Positions 25,339-31,550 of a stretch of 43,525 bases of DNA are shown in pieces. Location: contig JAFGEZ010000039.1 in NCBI GenBank assembly GCA_016931295.1, positions 1-43,525 on the forward strand, written 5' to 3'. Position numbers and translations under genes: made by a program. The notes under the pieces were generated by a model. The model was not told the origin of the DNA and did not search any database. It saw only the letters and a list, made by a program, of their open reading frames with translations. The DNA comes from Candidatus Krumholzibacteriota bacterium. GTDB taxonomy: Bacteria; Krumholzibacteriota; Krumholzibacteriia; Krumholzibacteriales; Krumholzibacteriaceae. Positions within the stretch are counted from its first letter, which is position 1. Every line of letters starts with the position of its first letter.

Positions 25339-25500
25339 CTAGGCCATCTTCTCGAAGTCGTCCTTACCGGCGCCGCAGTCGGGACAGACCCATTCGTCCG
25401 GCACGTCGGCCCAGGCGGTGCCGGGCGCGACGCCGTTATCGGGATCGCCCAGCGCGGGATCGTACACGTAACCGCAAACGAGACACTTCCACTTTTCCAT
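25339..25500 (-). CDS. Rubredoxin
   Basis: 53-residue mononuclear iron electron carrier. The four ligands are Cys6-x2-Cys9 ([11 protein letters not shown]) and Cys39-x2-Cys42 ([14 protein letters not shown]), the standard length and spacing of a classical rubredoxin. The start ATG 25500 follows an AAAGGAGCAGAG ribosome site. It lies 20 bases downstream of one ferritin-like gene and 23 bases upstream of another and likely hands electrons to them for peroxide or oxygen reduction. Confidence 0.97.
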   Translation of the reverse strand: MEKWKCLVCGYVYDPALGDPDNGVAPGTAWADVPDEWVCPDCGAGKDDFEKMA

Positions 25501-25520
25501 CTCTGCTCCTTTCGAATGTC

Positions 25521-26012
25521 CTAATCCTCGAGAAACGACGACGAATCCATGTCGAACCAGTAGAAGCCGCCCCGGAGGGAGTTCAGCTCGGCCTCGAGCA
25601 ACGACCGGTGCCCGCTCTCCTCGTCGGCGATTTCGAGAAGCAGCTTCTCGAGCTCCGCGTCGTCGAACGCTGCCGCCTGCCGGCGATAGTACGCCTCCGC
25701 GTTCGTCTCCGCCTCGATCGCGAGCTTCAGCGCCTCGAAGGCGCCGGTCTGCGCGGAGAGCTCGATACCCTGGATCTCGGAGGCGGCGCCTTTCGCGTCG
25801 TCGAAAACGAACCGGACGCCGAGCCGCTCCTCGAGCCACCCGACGAGCTTCGCCCGGTGCGCCTCCTCGTCCTCGGAGAGATGCCGGAACCGGTCGCGCC
25901 CCTCGGGATTCGTGATCGTCCCGGCGACGCTCCCGTAGAAGTCACGCGCGCCGATCTCGCGGTAGATGGCTTTCTCGAGCGCCTCCCGAAGCGCCTGGTC
26001 GTGCTCGTTCAC
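25521..26012 (-). CDS. Second ferritin-like/rubrerythrin-family protein
   Basis: 163 residues, four-helix ferritin-like fold. Metal-ligand helices: [55 protein letters not shown] and [19 protein letters not shown]. The C-terminal [13 protein letters not shown] tail is not typical. GTG 26012 has AAGGAG 7 bases before it. Sequence similarity to the other ferritin-like protein of this operon is low, so it is not a recent duplicate. An 81-base gap to the upstream flavin reductase gene contains TATGAT, so an internal promoter is possible. Likely role: peroxide/oxygen scavenging or iron handling, with rubredoxin as donor. Confidence 0.87.
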   Translation of the reverse strand: MNEHDQALREALEKAIYREIGARDFYGSVAGTITNPEGRDRFRHLSEDEEAHRAKLVGWLEERLGVRFVFDDAKGAASEIQGIELSAQTGAFEALKLAIEAETNAEAYYRRQAAAFDDAELEKLLLEIADEESGHRSLLEAELNSLRGGFYWFDMDSSSFLED

Positions 26013-26093
26013 CGGCCCTCTCCTTTCGCTCCGACGACGATCCGTCGGGAATCATACATACCACATGCACGCCGCCGAAGGGAAGCGCCGGGA

Positions 26094-26708
26094 TCAGGCG
26101 TCCTTGTTCGCGGCGTACCAGGCGTAGGTCATCGGCTCGTCGTCGCGGAAGATCTCGCCGCCGACGATGTCGCCGATGAAGATGCTGTGCGTGCCCGCGT
26201 CGACCGTCTTGTCCGCGAGAACCTCGCACTCGATGTAACCGATCCCCTTCTCGTAGACGGGGCACCCCGTGCGGCGGACGACGACCGGCACGCCCTTGAA
26301 CTTGTCGAAATCCCGGCCCGACCGGAACCCGAACCGCCGGACGATGCGCATGTCGTTCCTGCCGAGGATCGTCGCGGCGAAGACGCCGCTCTTCTCGATG
26401 AACTCGTGCGTGAGGTTGTCGTGGTTGATGCCGATGGCGAACCGGGGAGGATCGCTGGTGATCTGGAAAAGGGTGTTGCAGATCTGGCCGTTCATCCGGT
26501 CGCCGTCGATCGAGGAGACGAGGTAGAGTCCGTAGGAGACCCCCCAGCAGGCCCGGCGGACCTTCTCGAGCTCATCGGGGGGAAACCGGTAGGCCGCGGC
26601 GGTTGCGAAGGCCGATGCGCCGGCGCCGCATTTCGGACAGGTGTCGGGCGGGAACGTGGATACGACGGCGAATCCGCACGTCGCGCAGGTCCAGCGCTGT
26701 GCGACCAA
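26094..26708 (-). CDS. Rubredoxin-flavin reductase fusion (rubredoxin domain N-terminal)
   Basis: 204 residues. Residues 1-35 form a short rubredoxin-like knuckle with Cys8-x2-Cys11 and Cys24-x2-Cys27; residues about 45-204 form an FMN-binding flavin reductase-like domain (SSIDGDRMNGQICNTLFQIT, FAIGINHDNLTHEFI, CPVYEKGIGYIECEVL). Related 'high-molecular-weight rubredoxins' in acetogens carry the same two domains, which I recall in the reverse order. The start is TTG 26708, supported by GGAGG 7 bases upstream and by the first cysteine pair lying only seven codons in. It starts 4 bases after the perR stop. It likely passes electrons from a pyridine nucleotide or flavin to the oxygen/peroxide reductases encoded next. 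Confidence 0.88.
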   Translation of the reverse strand: MVAQRWTCATCGFAVVSTFPPDTCPKCGAGASAFATAAAYRFPPDELEKVRRACWGVSYGLYLVSSIDGDRMNGQICNTLFQITSDPPRFAIGINHDNLTHEFIEKSGVFAATILGRNDMRIVRRFGFRSGRDFDKFKGVPVVVRRTGCPVYEKGIGYIECEVLADKTVDAGTHSIFIGDIVGGEIFRDDEPMTYAWYAANKDA

Positions 26709-26711
26709 CCG

Positions 26712-27137
26712 TCAGCCTCCCTGACTGCAGTCCTTGCAGGTGCCGCGGAAGATGACCTGGTAGGATTCGACCCTGTGCCCGTCGATCTCGGTGACGGGAA
26801 TCGATATCATGTCGGTTCCCTTCAGGTCGATGTCGATGATTTGCTCGCACGACCTGCAGAGGAAATGGATGTGCGGCGACGTGTTCGGATCGTAGATGAG
26901 ATGGTCGTCGAAGATGTGAAGGGCCTGGATCTCGTTGATCGACGCGAGCGTGTTGAGCGTGTTGTAGACTGTCGAGAAGGAGAGGCTCGGATACTTCCGC
27001 TTCAGGTCCACATGGATCGTCTCCGCCTTCGGATGCATCGTGTTGCCGAGGAGGTACCTCACGACGGCAAGTCGCTGCGGCGTCAGCTTGAACCCGTTCT
27101 CCCGCAGCTTCTGTATGGTCGATTCGAACGATTCCAT
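26712..27137 (-). CDS. perR: PerR peroxide-sensing repressor (Fur family)
   Basis: 141-residue metal-dependent repressor. Its ligands match Bacillus PerR with a constant offset of two: His35, Asp83, His89, His91, Asp102 for the regulatory Fe/Mn site and Cys94/Cys97 plus Cys134/Cys137 for structural zinc. The presence of the Asp at position 102 points to PerR rather than Fur or Zur. The helix-turn-helix lies at about 18-62 (KLTPQRLAVVRYLL, SFSTVYNTL). ATG 27137 is chosen because GGAGG lies 8 bases before it; ATG 27152 overlaps that site. It heads the oxygen-defence run. When peroxide oxidises its metal-binding His it should release DNA and turn on this operon. A palindrome over its own -35 suggests autoregulation. 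Confidence 0.93.
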   Translation of the reverse strand: MESFESTIQKLRENGFKLTPQRLAVVRYLLGNTMHPKAETIHVDLKRKYPSLSFSTVYNTLNTLASINEIQALHIFDDHLIYDPNTSPHIHFLCRSCEQIIDIDLKGTDMISIPVTEIDGHRVESYQVIFRGTCKDCSQGG

Positions 27138-27180
27138 GGGACCGGCCTCCATTCAACCGCGCACGTGGTGTTCCACCTAC

Positions 27181-27220
27181 AATGTACGGGCAGAGAAGCG
27201 TAAAGTCAAGAATGATTCTT
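27181..27220 (-). promoter_or_regulatory. perR promoter with overlapping palindromic operator
   Basis: Minus-strand TTGACT (27209-27204) and TACATT (27186-27181) are 17 bases apart. The perfect palindrome AAGAAT-G-ATTCTT (27208-27220) overlaps the first bases of the -35. Its core AAT-n-ATT agrees with the known Per-box centre, so PerR binding would block RNA polymerase. Confidence 0.75.
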
Positions 27221-27354
27221 AAATAACGCTCCCCCGTCACGCAGGATACACAGGTCCCCTCCGATCACCGCAAAGCAGCGGGGCATCGGCGAAATGAGCA
27301 CCGCGCGCCGATCCGCATGGATTCGCACCCCCCATTCGCGGCAGCAAACAGTCG

Positions 27355-27389
27355 ATTATATTACATTTTCGTTTGGATTCTACAAGAAT
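27355..27389 (-). promoter_or_regulatory. AT-rich island with TATAAT and a second AGAAT dyad
   Basis: On the minus strand a perfect TATAAT (27360-27355) is preceded at 19 bases by TTGTAG (27385-27380). The dyad ATTCT-ACA-AGAAT (27377-27389) overlaps that -35. It lies directly after the stop of the DNA glycosylase gene and could be a distal promoter reading into perR, with a leader of about 210 bases. The 259-base gap 27138-27396 holds no convincing gene. Confidence 0.4.
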
Positions 27390-27396
27390 AAAATAG

Positions 27397-28107
27397 TCAT
27401 TTCTTCTCATTTTGTCGGCGCCGATCCTTGTTGGCCGGGCACGGCCCGTCCAGCGGACATCCCGCGCAGCGCGGCCGACGCAGGCAATGGCGCTTGGCGT
27501 GCTCGACGATGAGCGCGTGATATTCGCGGTATGTATCGACGTCGCGGGGAAGCGCCGCCTCGAAACGGCGCCGGATATCCTCGTATCCCTCGTCGCCGTC
27601 GAGGAGCCCGAGCCGTCCGAAGATGCGCCGCGTGTAGGCGTCGACGACGAAGAGACGCTCGCCATGCGCGTAGAGCATGATCGAGTCGGCCGTCTCCGGA
27701 CCGATCCCGCGGATGGCGAGCAGCCCCTCGCGGGTGGGCGCGCGGACGCCGGCGAGATACCGGGCAAGCGAACGCAGCCGCGCCGCCTTCTGGTTGTAGA
27801 AGCCGGACGGACGGACGAGCTCGGCGAGGTCGGACTCGCGCATCGAGACGATCCGGTCCGCATCGAGCGCGCCGGCGCCCGCGAGGCGGCCGATCGCCAG
27901 CGCCGCGTTTCTCCACGCGGTGTTCTGCGTGAGGAGGGCGCCGGCGGCCACCTCGAACCGCTGCCGCTCGTCGGCCGGCCCGCCGACGTATCGCGGCTCC
28001 CGTTCCCCCGGAGTGGTAACCGGCCACCAGCCGCGCGGCCCGTACGCGTCGAGCAGCAGCCGGTAGACCCGGCGGATGAGCCGTGCATCGTCGGTTGCGC
28101 TCGCCAT
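27397..28107 (-). CDS. HhH-GPD DNA glycosylase with iron-sulfur cluster (endonuclease III/MagIII-like)
   Basis: Base-excision repair enzyme of 236 residues. The helix-hairpin-helix reads IRGIGPETADSIML (about 132-145) and the catalytic aspartate is Asp156 in VVDAYTRRIF. Four cysteines at 208, 214, 217 and 223 form the [4Fe-4S] site, with one residue fewer in the first spacing than in endonuclease III. The Lys that gives endonuclease III its lyase activity is Glu138 here, so this is predicted to be a monofunctional glycosylase like the 3-methyladenine glycosylase III group, removing alkylated or oxidised bases. It has its own promoter, divergent from nikR. Confidence 0.88.
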   Translation of the reverse strand: MASATDDARLIRRVYRLLLDAYGPRGWWPVTTPGEREPRYVGGPADERQRFEVAAGALLTQNTAWRNAALAIGRLAGAGALDADRIVSMRESDLAELVRPSGFYNQKAARLRSLARYLAGVRAPTREGLLAIRGIGPETADSIMLYAHGERLFVVDAYTRRIFGRLGLLDGDEGYEDIRRRFEAALPRDVDTYREYHALIVEHAKRHCLRRPRCAGCPLDGPCPANKDRRRQNEKK

Positions 28108-28142
28108 CGACGTCCTTTCCGCATCCCCCCGGTGCGCCGCCG

Positions 28143-28171
28143 ATCATAGCCCACCTGCGTGCACCGGGCAA
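28143..28171 (-). promoter_or_regulatory. Promoter of the DNA glycosylase gene
   Basis: Minus-strand TTGCCC (28171-28166) and TATGAT (28148-28143), spacer 17, 35 bases before the start at 28107. Confidence 0.65.
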
Positions 28172-28200
28172 GGCCGGCAACCCGCCGGCCGGAAAACCGG

Positions 28201-28238
28201 TTGACGCCGGGAGAGAACGCTTTTACATTCAAGGCGTT
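28201..28238 (+). promoter_or_regulatory. nikR promoter with an imperfect dyad over the -10
   Basis: TTGACG (28201-28206) and TACATT (28224-28229), spacer 17. An imperfect palindrome AACGCTTTT-ACATT-CAAGGCGTT (28216-28238; 7 of 9 arm positions paired) covers the -10. It is a plausible NikR autoregulatory site, although it does not match the E. coli NikR box. Confidence 0.6.
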
Positions 28239-28272
28239 ACCGTTCGGCCACCCGGACGGGGAAGGACATCCG

Positions 28273-28689
28273 ATGAAGACGACCCGATTCGGCGTCTCGA
28301 TGGACGACGCCCTGCTCGCCGCGCTCGACGGGCTGGTCGAGCGACGGCGCTATCCCAACCGCTCCGAGGCCATCCGCGACCTCGTCCGCGGCGCCCTCGT
28401 CGAGCGCGAGTGGGAAGCCGCCGCGGGCGAGGTGATCGGCGTGCTCGTCATCGTCTTCGACCACCACCAGCGGGAGCTGTCCGCGCGCATGCTCGAGCGC
28501 GAGCACGATCGCCCGGGAGCCTCCATCGCCACGCTCCACCTCCATCTCGACCACCACAACTGCCTCGAGGCGAAGATCATCAGGGGAACGCCCGAGGAGG
28601 TACGAGCGATCGCCGACGAACTGATCGCCCTCAAGGGAGTGAAGTTCGGCCGGCTCATCCCCGCCACCGCGGGCAGAAACATCACCTGA
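28273..28689 (+). CDS. nikR: NikR nickel-responsive regulator
   Basis: 138-residue ribbon-helix-helix repressor with a C-terminal ACT-like nickel-binding domain. The DNA-binding ribbon is TTRFGVSMDD, followed by RYPNRSEAIRDLVRGAL. Nickel ligands match E. coli NikR with an offset of two: His78, His89, His91 and Cys97 (TLHLHLDHHNCLEA). The frame is open upstream, but ATG 28273 gives the standard length. It is the first gene of a two-gene run with the AbgT-family transporter gene (48-base gap), which is unusual because NikR normally controls nickel transport or hydrogenase genes, none of which are in the window. Confidence 0.95.
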   Translation: MKTTRFGVSMDDALLAALDGLVERRRYPNRSEAIRDLVRGALVEREWEAAAGEVIGVLVIVFDHHQRELSARMLEREHDRPGASIATLHLHLDHHNCLEAKIIRGTPEEVRAIADELIALKGVKFGRLIPATAGRNIT

Positions 28690-28737
28690 ACATGCGGCCG
28701 GCCGAGGCCGCCGCGCCCGCCATCCCGGGAGTGCACC

Positions 28738-30270
28738 ATGAACGAGACCACGAACAGCACCGAGCGGCGCCCGTTCCTGCTCCGCACCCTCGACCGCATC
28801 GAGACGGTCGGCAACCGGCTGCCCCATCCGGCGACGCTCTTCGCGCTTCTCGCGCTCGCCGTCGTCGTCATCTCCGAGATCGTCCTCCGCGCGGGGGTGA
28901 CGGCCGTCCATCCCGGCACGGGCGAGACGATCAGCGCCGTCTCTCTCATGAACGCGGACGGCCTGCGGTTCATCTTCGCGAAGACGACGGACAACTTCGT
29001 CTACTTCCCGCCGCTCGGGATCGTCCTCGTGGCGATGATCGGCATCGGCGTCGCCGACGGATCGGGCCTGATCACGGCCCTGCTCCGGCACCTCGTCACT
29101 GCCGCCCCGCCGCGGCTCATCACGGCGGCGGTGGTCGCCGCGGGGATCCTCTCCCACCTCGCCTCGAGCGCGGGATACGTCGTTCTCATCCCCCTCGGGG
29201 GCATGATCTTCGCCGCCGTCCACCGCCATCCGATCGCCGGCATCGCGGCGGCCTTCTGCGGCGTGTCCGGCGGATTCGGCGCCAACTTCCTGATCGGCTC
29301 GATCGATCCGATCCTCGCCGGGCTCACCGAATCGGCGGCGAACCTCGTCGATCCGGCGATGCGGATCAACCCGGCGGTCAATTTCTACTTCATGCTCGCC
29401 TCGGCCTGCCTCGTCGTCGTCCTCGGCACCTGGGTCACCGAGCGGTTCGTCGAGCCGCGCCTCGGCCGGTACGAGGGCGAGACGGAGCGGTTCGACGAGG
29501 TCTCGGGGAAGGAGAAGCGCGGGCTCGCCTGGGCCGGCGCCGCCGTCGCGCTCCTCGTCGCCGTCCTGCTGCTGCTCACCGTTCCCGCCGGCGCGATCCT
29601 GCGCAATCCGGAGACGGGATCGCTCCTGCGCTCCCCGTTCATGTCGGGGCTCATCACGGCGATCATGCTCTTCTTCCTCGTGCCGGGGCTGGCCTACGGG
29701 ATCGCCGTCGGGACGATCCGCAGCGACAAGGACGTCGTTAAGCACATGACCTCGTCGATGAAGGGGCTCGCCGGCTACATCGTCCTCGTCTTCTTCGCCG
29801 GCCAGTTCGTCTACTACTTCAAGAACTCGAACATGGGCGTGCTCCTGGCGATCAAGGGCGCCGAGCTGCTCCGCACGATCGGGTTCACCGGCGTCTGGCT
29901 GCTCGTCTCCTTCGTCGTCCTCTCCGCCTTCATCAACCTCTTCGTCGGGAGCGCCTCGGCGAAGTGGGCGATCATGGCGCCGATCTTCGTCCCGATGTTC
30001 ATGCTGCTCGGCTACCACCCGGGGATCACGCAGGCGGCCTTCCGGATCGGCGACTCGATCACGAACATCATCACCCCGATGATGAGCTACTTCGCCCTCA
30101 TCGTCGCCTTCGCGCAGAAGTACGACGAGCGCTACGGGATCGGGACGATCACCGCGACGATGCTCCCCTACTCCGTCGTTTTCGGGATCTTCTGGACGAT
30201 CCTCCTCGCCGTCTGGATGCTGATCGGCCTGCCGACGGGCCCCGACGCGCCGATCCATCTTCCCGGCTGA
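28738..30270 (+). CDS. AbgT-family transporter
   Basis: 510-residue inner-membrane protein with about 11-13 predicted spans. Family landmarks: the opening VGNRLPHPATLFALLAL, the LASSAGYVVLIPLGGMIFAAVHRHPIAG segment, GGFGANFLIGSIDP, and the conserved INLFVGSASAKWAIMAPIFVPMFMLLGYHP near residue 400, which forms part of the substrate/Na+ site. E. coli AbgT takes up p-aminobenzoyl-glutamate; other members export sulfonamides or move unknown dipeptide-like acids. It follows nikR closely on the same strand, so nickel may regulate it. A link between AbgT substrates and nickel is not established; a metal-chelating substrate is only a guess. Confidence 0.92.
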   Translation: MNETTNSTERRPFLLRTLDRIETVGNRLPHPATLFALLALAVVVISEIVLRAGVTAVHPGTGETISAVSLMNADGLRFIFAKTTDNFVYFPPLGIVLVAMIGIGVADGSGLITALLRHLVTAAPPRLITAAVVAAGILSHLASSAGYVVLIPLGGMIFAAVHRHPIAGIAAAFCGVSGGFGANFLIGSIDPILAGLTESAANLVDPAMRINPAVNFYFMLASACLVVVLGTWVTERFVEPRLGRYEGETERFDEVSGKEKRGLAWAGAAVALLVAVLLLLTVPAGAILRNPETGSLLRSPFMSGLITAIMLFFLVPGLAYGIAVGTIRSDKDVVKHMTSSMKGLAGYIVLVFFAGQFVYYFKNSNMGVLLAIKGAELLRTIGFTGVWLLVSFVVLSAFINLFVGSASAKWAIMAPIFVPMFMLLGYHPGITQAAFRIGDSITNIITPMMSYFALIVAFAQKYDERYGIGTITATMLPYSVVFGIFWTILLAVWMLIGLPTGPDAPIHLPG

Positions 30271-30308
30271 GGCGGGCGGGCGGCGGCCGGGCGAGACGTT
30301 TTTCCGAT

Positions 30309-30323
30309 CGGGAAATTTTCCCG
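30309..30323. repeat. Perfect 15-base palindrome CGGGAAA-T-TTTCCCG
   Basis: Seven-base arms around a single T, 39 bases after the AbgT stop. It has no T tail, so it is not a standard terminator. It could be an operator for the small RNA or promoter that seems to start near 30349, or the 3' end of the AbgT message. Confidence 0.6.
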
Positions 30324-30355
30324 GTGACAGGCCGGCGATCCTGCCTCATACTATG

Positions 30356-30426
30356 GGCGCAATACTCTCTTCCACGCGTGTGGGAAGGCCGGCCCGGGGC
30401 GCAATCCCCGGAGAGCCGGCTTTTTT
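30356..30426 (+). ncRNA. Possible small RNA of about 70 bases ending in a terminator
   Basis: TACTAT (30349-30354) with TGACAG 18 bases upstream (30325-30330) could start transcription near 30360. The region then has a CTTCC/GGAAG hairpin (about 30369-30387), the octamer GGCGCAAT twice (near 30357 and 30398) and the terminator at 30388-30426. No open frame with a ribosome site is present. It could equally be just the terminator of the AbgT gene. Confidence 0.3.
30388..30426 (+). terminator. Rho-independent terminator
   Basis: Stem GCCGGC-CCGGGG (30388-30399) against CCCCGG-GCCGGC (30406-30411 and 30415-30420) with a three-base AGA bulge, then six T (30421-30426). It ends transcription from the nikR-AbgT unit or from the small RNA proposed here. 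Confidence 0.85.
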
Positions 30427-30452
30427 CATGAGCGCAAGGGCAGCGAATTCGA

Positions 30453-30482
30453 TTGCATGGGCCATTCCACCTATGCTAGAAT
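30453..30482 (+). promoter_or_regulatory. Promoter of the secreted GYWKNH-domain gene
   Basis: TTGCAT (30453-30458) and TAGAAT (30477-30482), spacer 18, about 75 bases before ATG 30558. Confidence 0.55.
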
Positions 30483-30557
30483 TGTTCTCGACTGCAAGGT
30501 GCAGTCCGGCTCAGGTAAATCAGCTCTGCTCAGACATCGATTAGGGGAGGACCCGGT

Positions 30558-31376
30558 ATGAAGAAGGCATTGTTCCTGCTGTTGCCCGTGCTCGTGCTCG
30601 CGATGGCCGCGCCCGCGTCCGCGAACCATTTCCGTGAATTCTACGCCGGCGCCGACTGCGACGGCTGGTGGGCGAACGGCTCGATCTATCTCGTGAGCGG
30701 CGACGACGTCGACCTCTACTACGAGGTGACGCTCCTCGAGGGCTCGACGGAGATCGCCGCATTCGACGGGATGGTGAACGTCACCGACGCCGACGAGGCC
30801 TTCTCCTTCATGGAGGCATGGGGGATGGAGCTCTGCGGCGAGTACACCGCCGAGGGACGCTTCTGGTTCACGAGCGCGCTCGGCAGCGACGAGCGCACCT
30901 TCAGCGTCGGCTTCGTCTGCGAGTGCGACACGACGCCCGACTACTGCAACTACACGCCCGGCTACTGGAAGAACCACGAAGAGGCCTGGCCGGTCGATGA
31001 GCTCACGCTCGGCGGCGTGACGCTGTCGATGGCGGCGGCGCTCGACCTGTTCGACGCCCCCACGAAGGGCGACATCACGATCATCCTCGCCCAGCACCTC
31101 ATGGCGGCCAAGCTGAACGTGGCCAACGGCTCCGATCCCTCGATCCAGCCGGCGATCGACGCGGCCGACGCCTACCTGATGATGTACCCCGTCGGCAGCA
31201 GGCCGAACGGCACCGCCAAGGACGAGGGCGAGATGTACAAGGACGAGCTCTGCGACTACAACGAGCTGGGCTGCCCGGGCGACGACATGCCCGATTTCAT
31301 CGGCACCGCGGCCGAGGCGCTCGGCGCCGGCACGGAGGACAGCTCCTGGGGCGCGATCAAGAAGCAGCTCGACTAG
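30558..31376 (+). CDS. Secreted protein with a 'TPGYWKNH' domain, function unknown
   Basis: 272 residues, signal peptide MKKALFLLLPVLVLAMAAPASA, and GGGGAGG 9 bases before ATG 30558. Residues about 25-125 look like a small beta-sandwich (YYEVTLLEGSTEIAAFDG). Residues about 128-272 start with CNYTPGYWKNHEEAWPV and continue LTLGGVTLSMAAALDLFDAP, ILAQHLMAAKLNVANGS, ending in DWG-like GAIKKQLD. This segment recurs, in my recollection, in secreted proteins of many bacteria without a known function. Cysteines (in DCDG, MELCGE, VCECD, ELCDY, LGCPG) suggest disulfides. It is monocistronic, with its own promoter and terminator. Confidence 0.8.
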   Translation: MKKALFLLLPVLVLAMAAPASANHFREFYAGADCDGWWANGSIYLVSGDDVDLYYEVTLLEGSTEIAAFDGMVNVTDADEAFSFMEAWGMELCGEYTAEGRFWFTSALGSDERTFSVGFVCECDTTPDYCNYTPGYWKNHEEAWPVDELTLGGVTLSMAAALDLFDAPTKGDITIILAQHLMAAKLNVANGSDPSIQPAIDAADAYLMMYPVGSRPNGTAKDEGEMYKDELCDYNELGCPGDDMPDFIGTAAEALGAGTEDSSWGAIKKQLD

Positions 31377-31424
31377 GCATCATCATCGCGGAAACCGGCC
31401 GGGCGAGGCCCGGTGCATCGGCTG

Positions 31425-31458
31425 ACGGCGGCGGGAAGACACTTCCCGCCGCCGTTTT
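31425..31458 (+). terminator. Terminator of the secreted-protein gene
   Basis: A perfect 14-bp stem ACGGCGGCGGGAAG/CTTCCCGCCGCCGT (31425-31438 with 31442-31455), loop ACA, followed by TTT. Confidence 0.85.
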
Positions 31459-31490
31459 CGTCCTGGAGAGCGCCGGCGGCCGATCGGCGG

Positions 31491-31519
31491 TTTCCCTCCA
31501 CGTCGTTCTGTGCTACCCT
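31491..31519 (+). promoter_or_regulatory. Possible promoter of the GT4-ClC operon
   Basis: TTTCCC (31491-31496) and TACCCT (31514-31519), spacer 17, 31 bases before GTG 31551. Confidence 0.4.
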
Positions 31520-31550
31520 CCCCTATCGGATTCGGAGGAAGGACGGCACG

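Noticed and set aside
27237-27335. 32-codon frame on the minus strand upstream of perR
   Set aside because: No ribosome site and no recognisable features; it lies where a leader is more likely.
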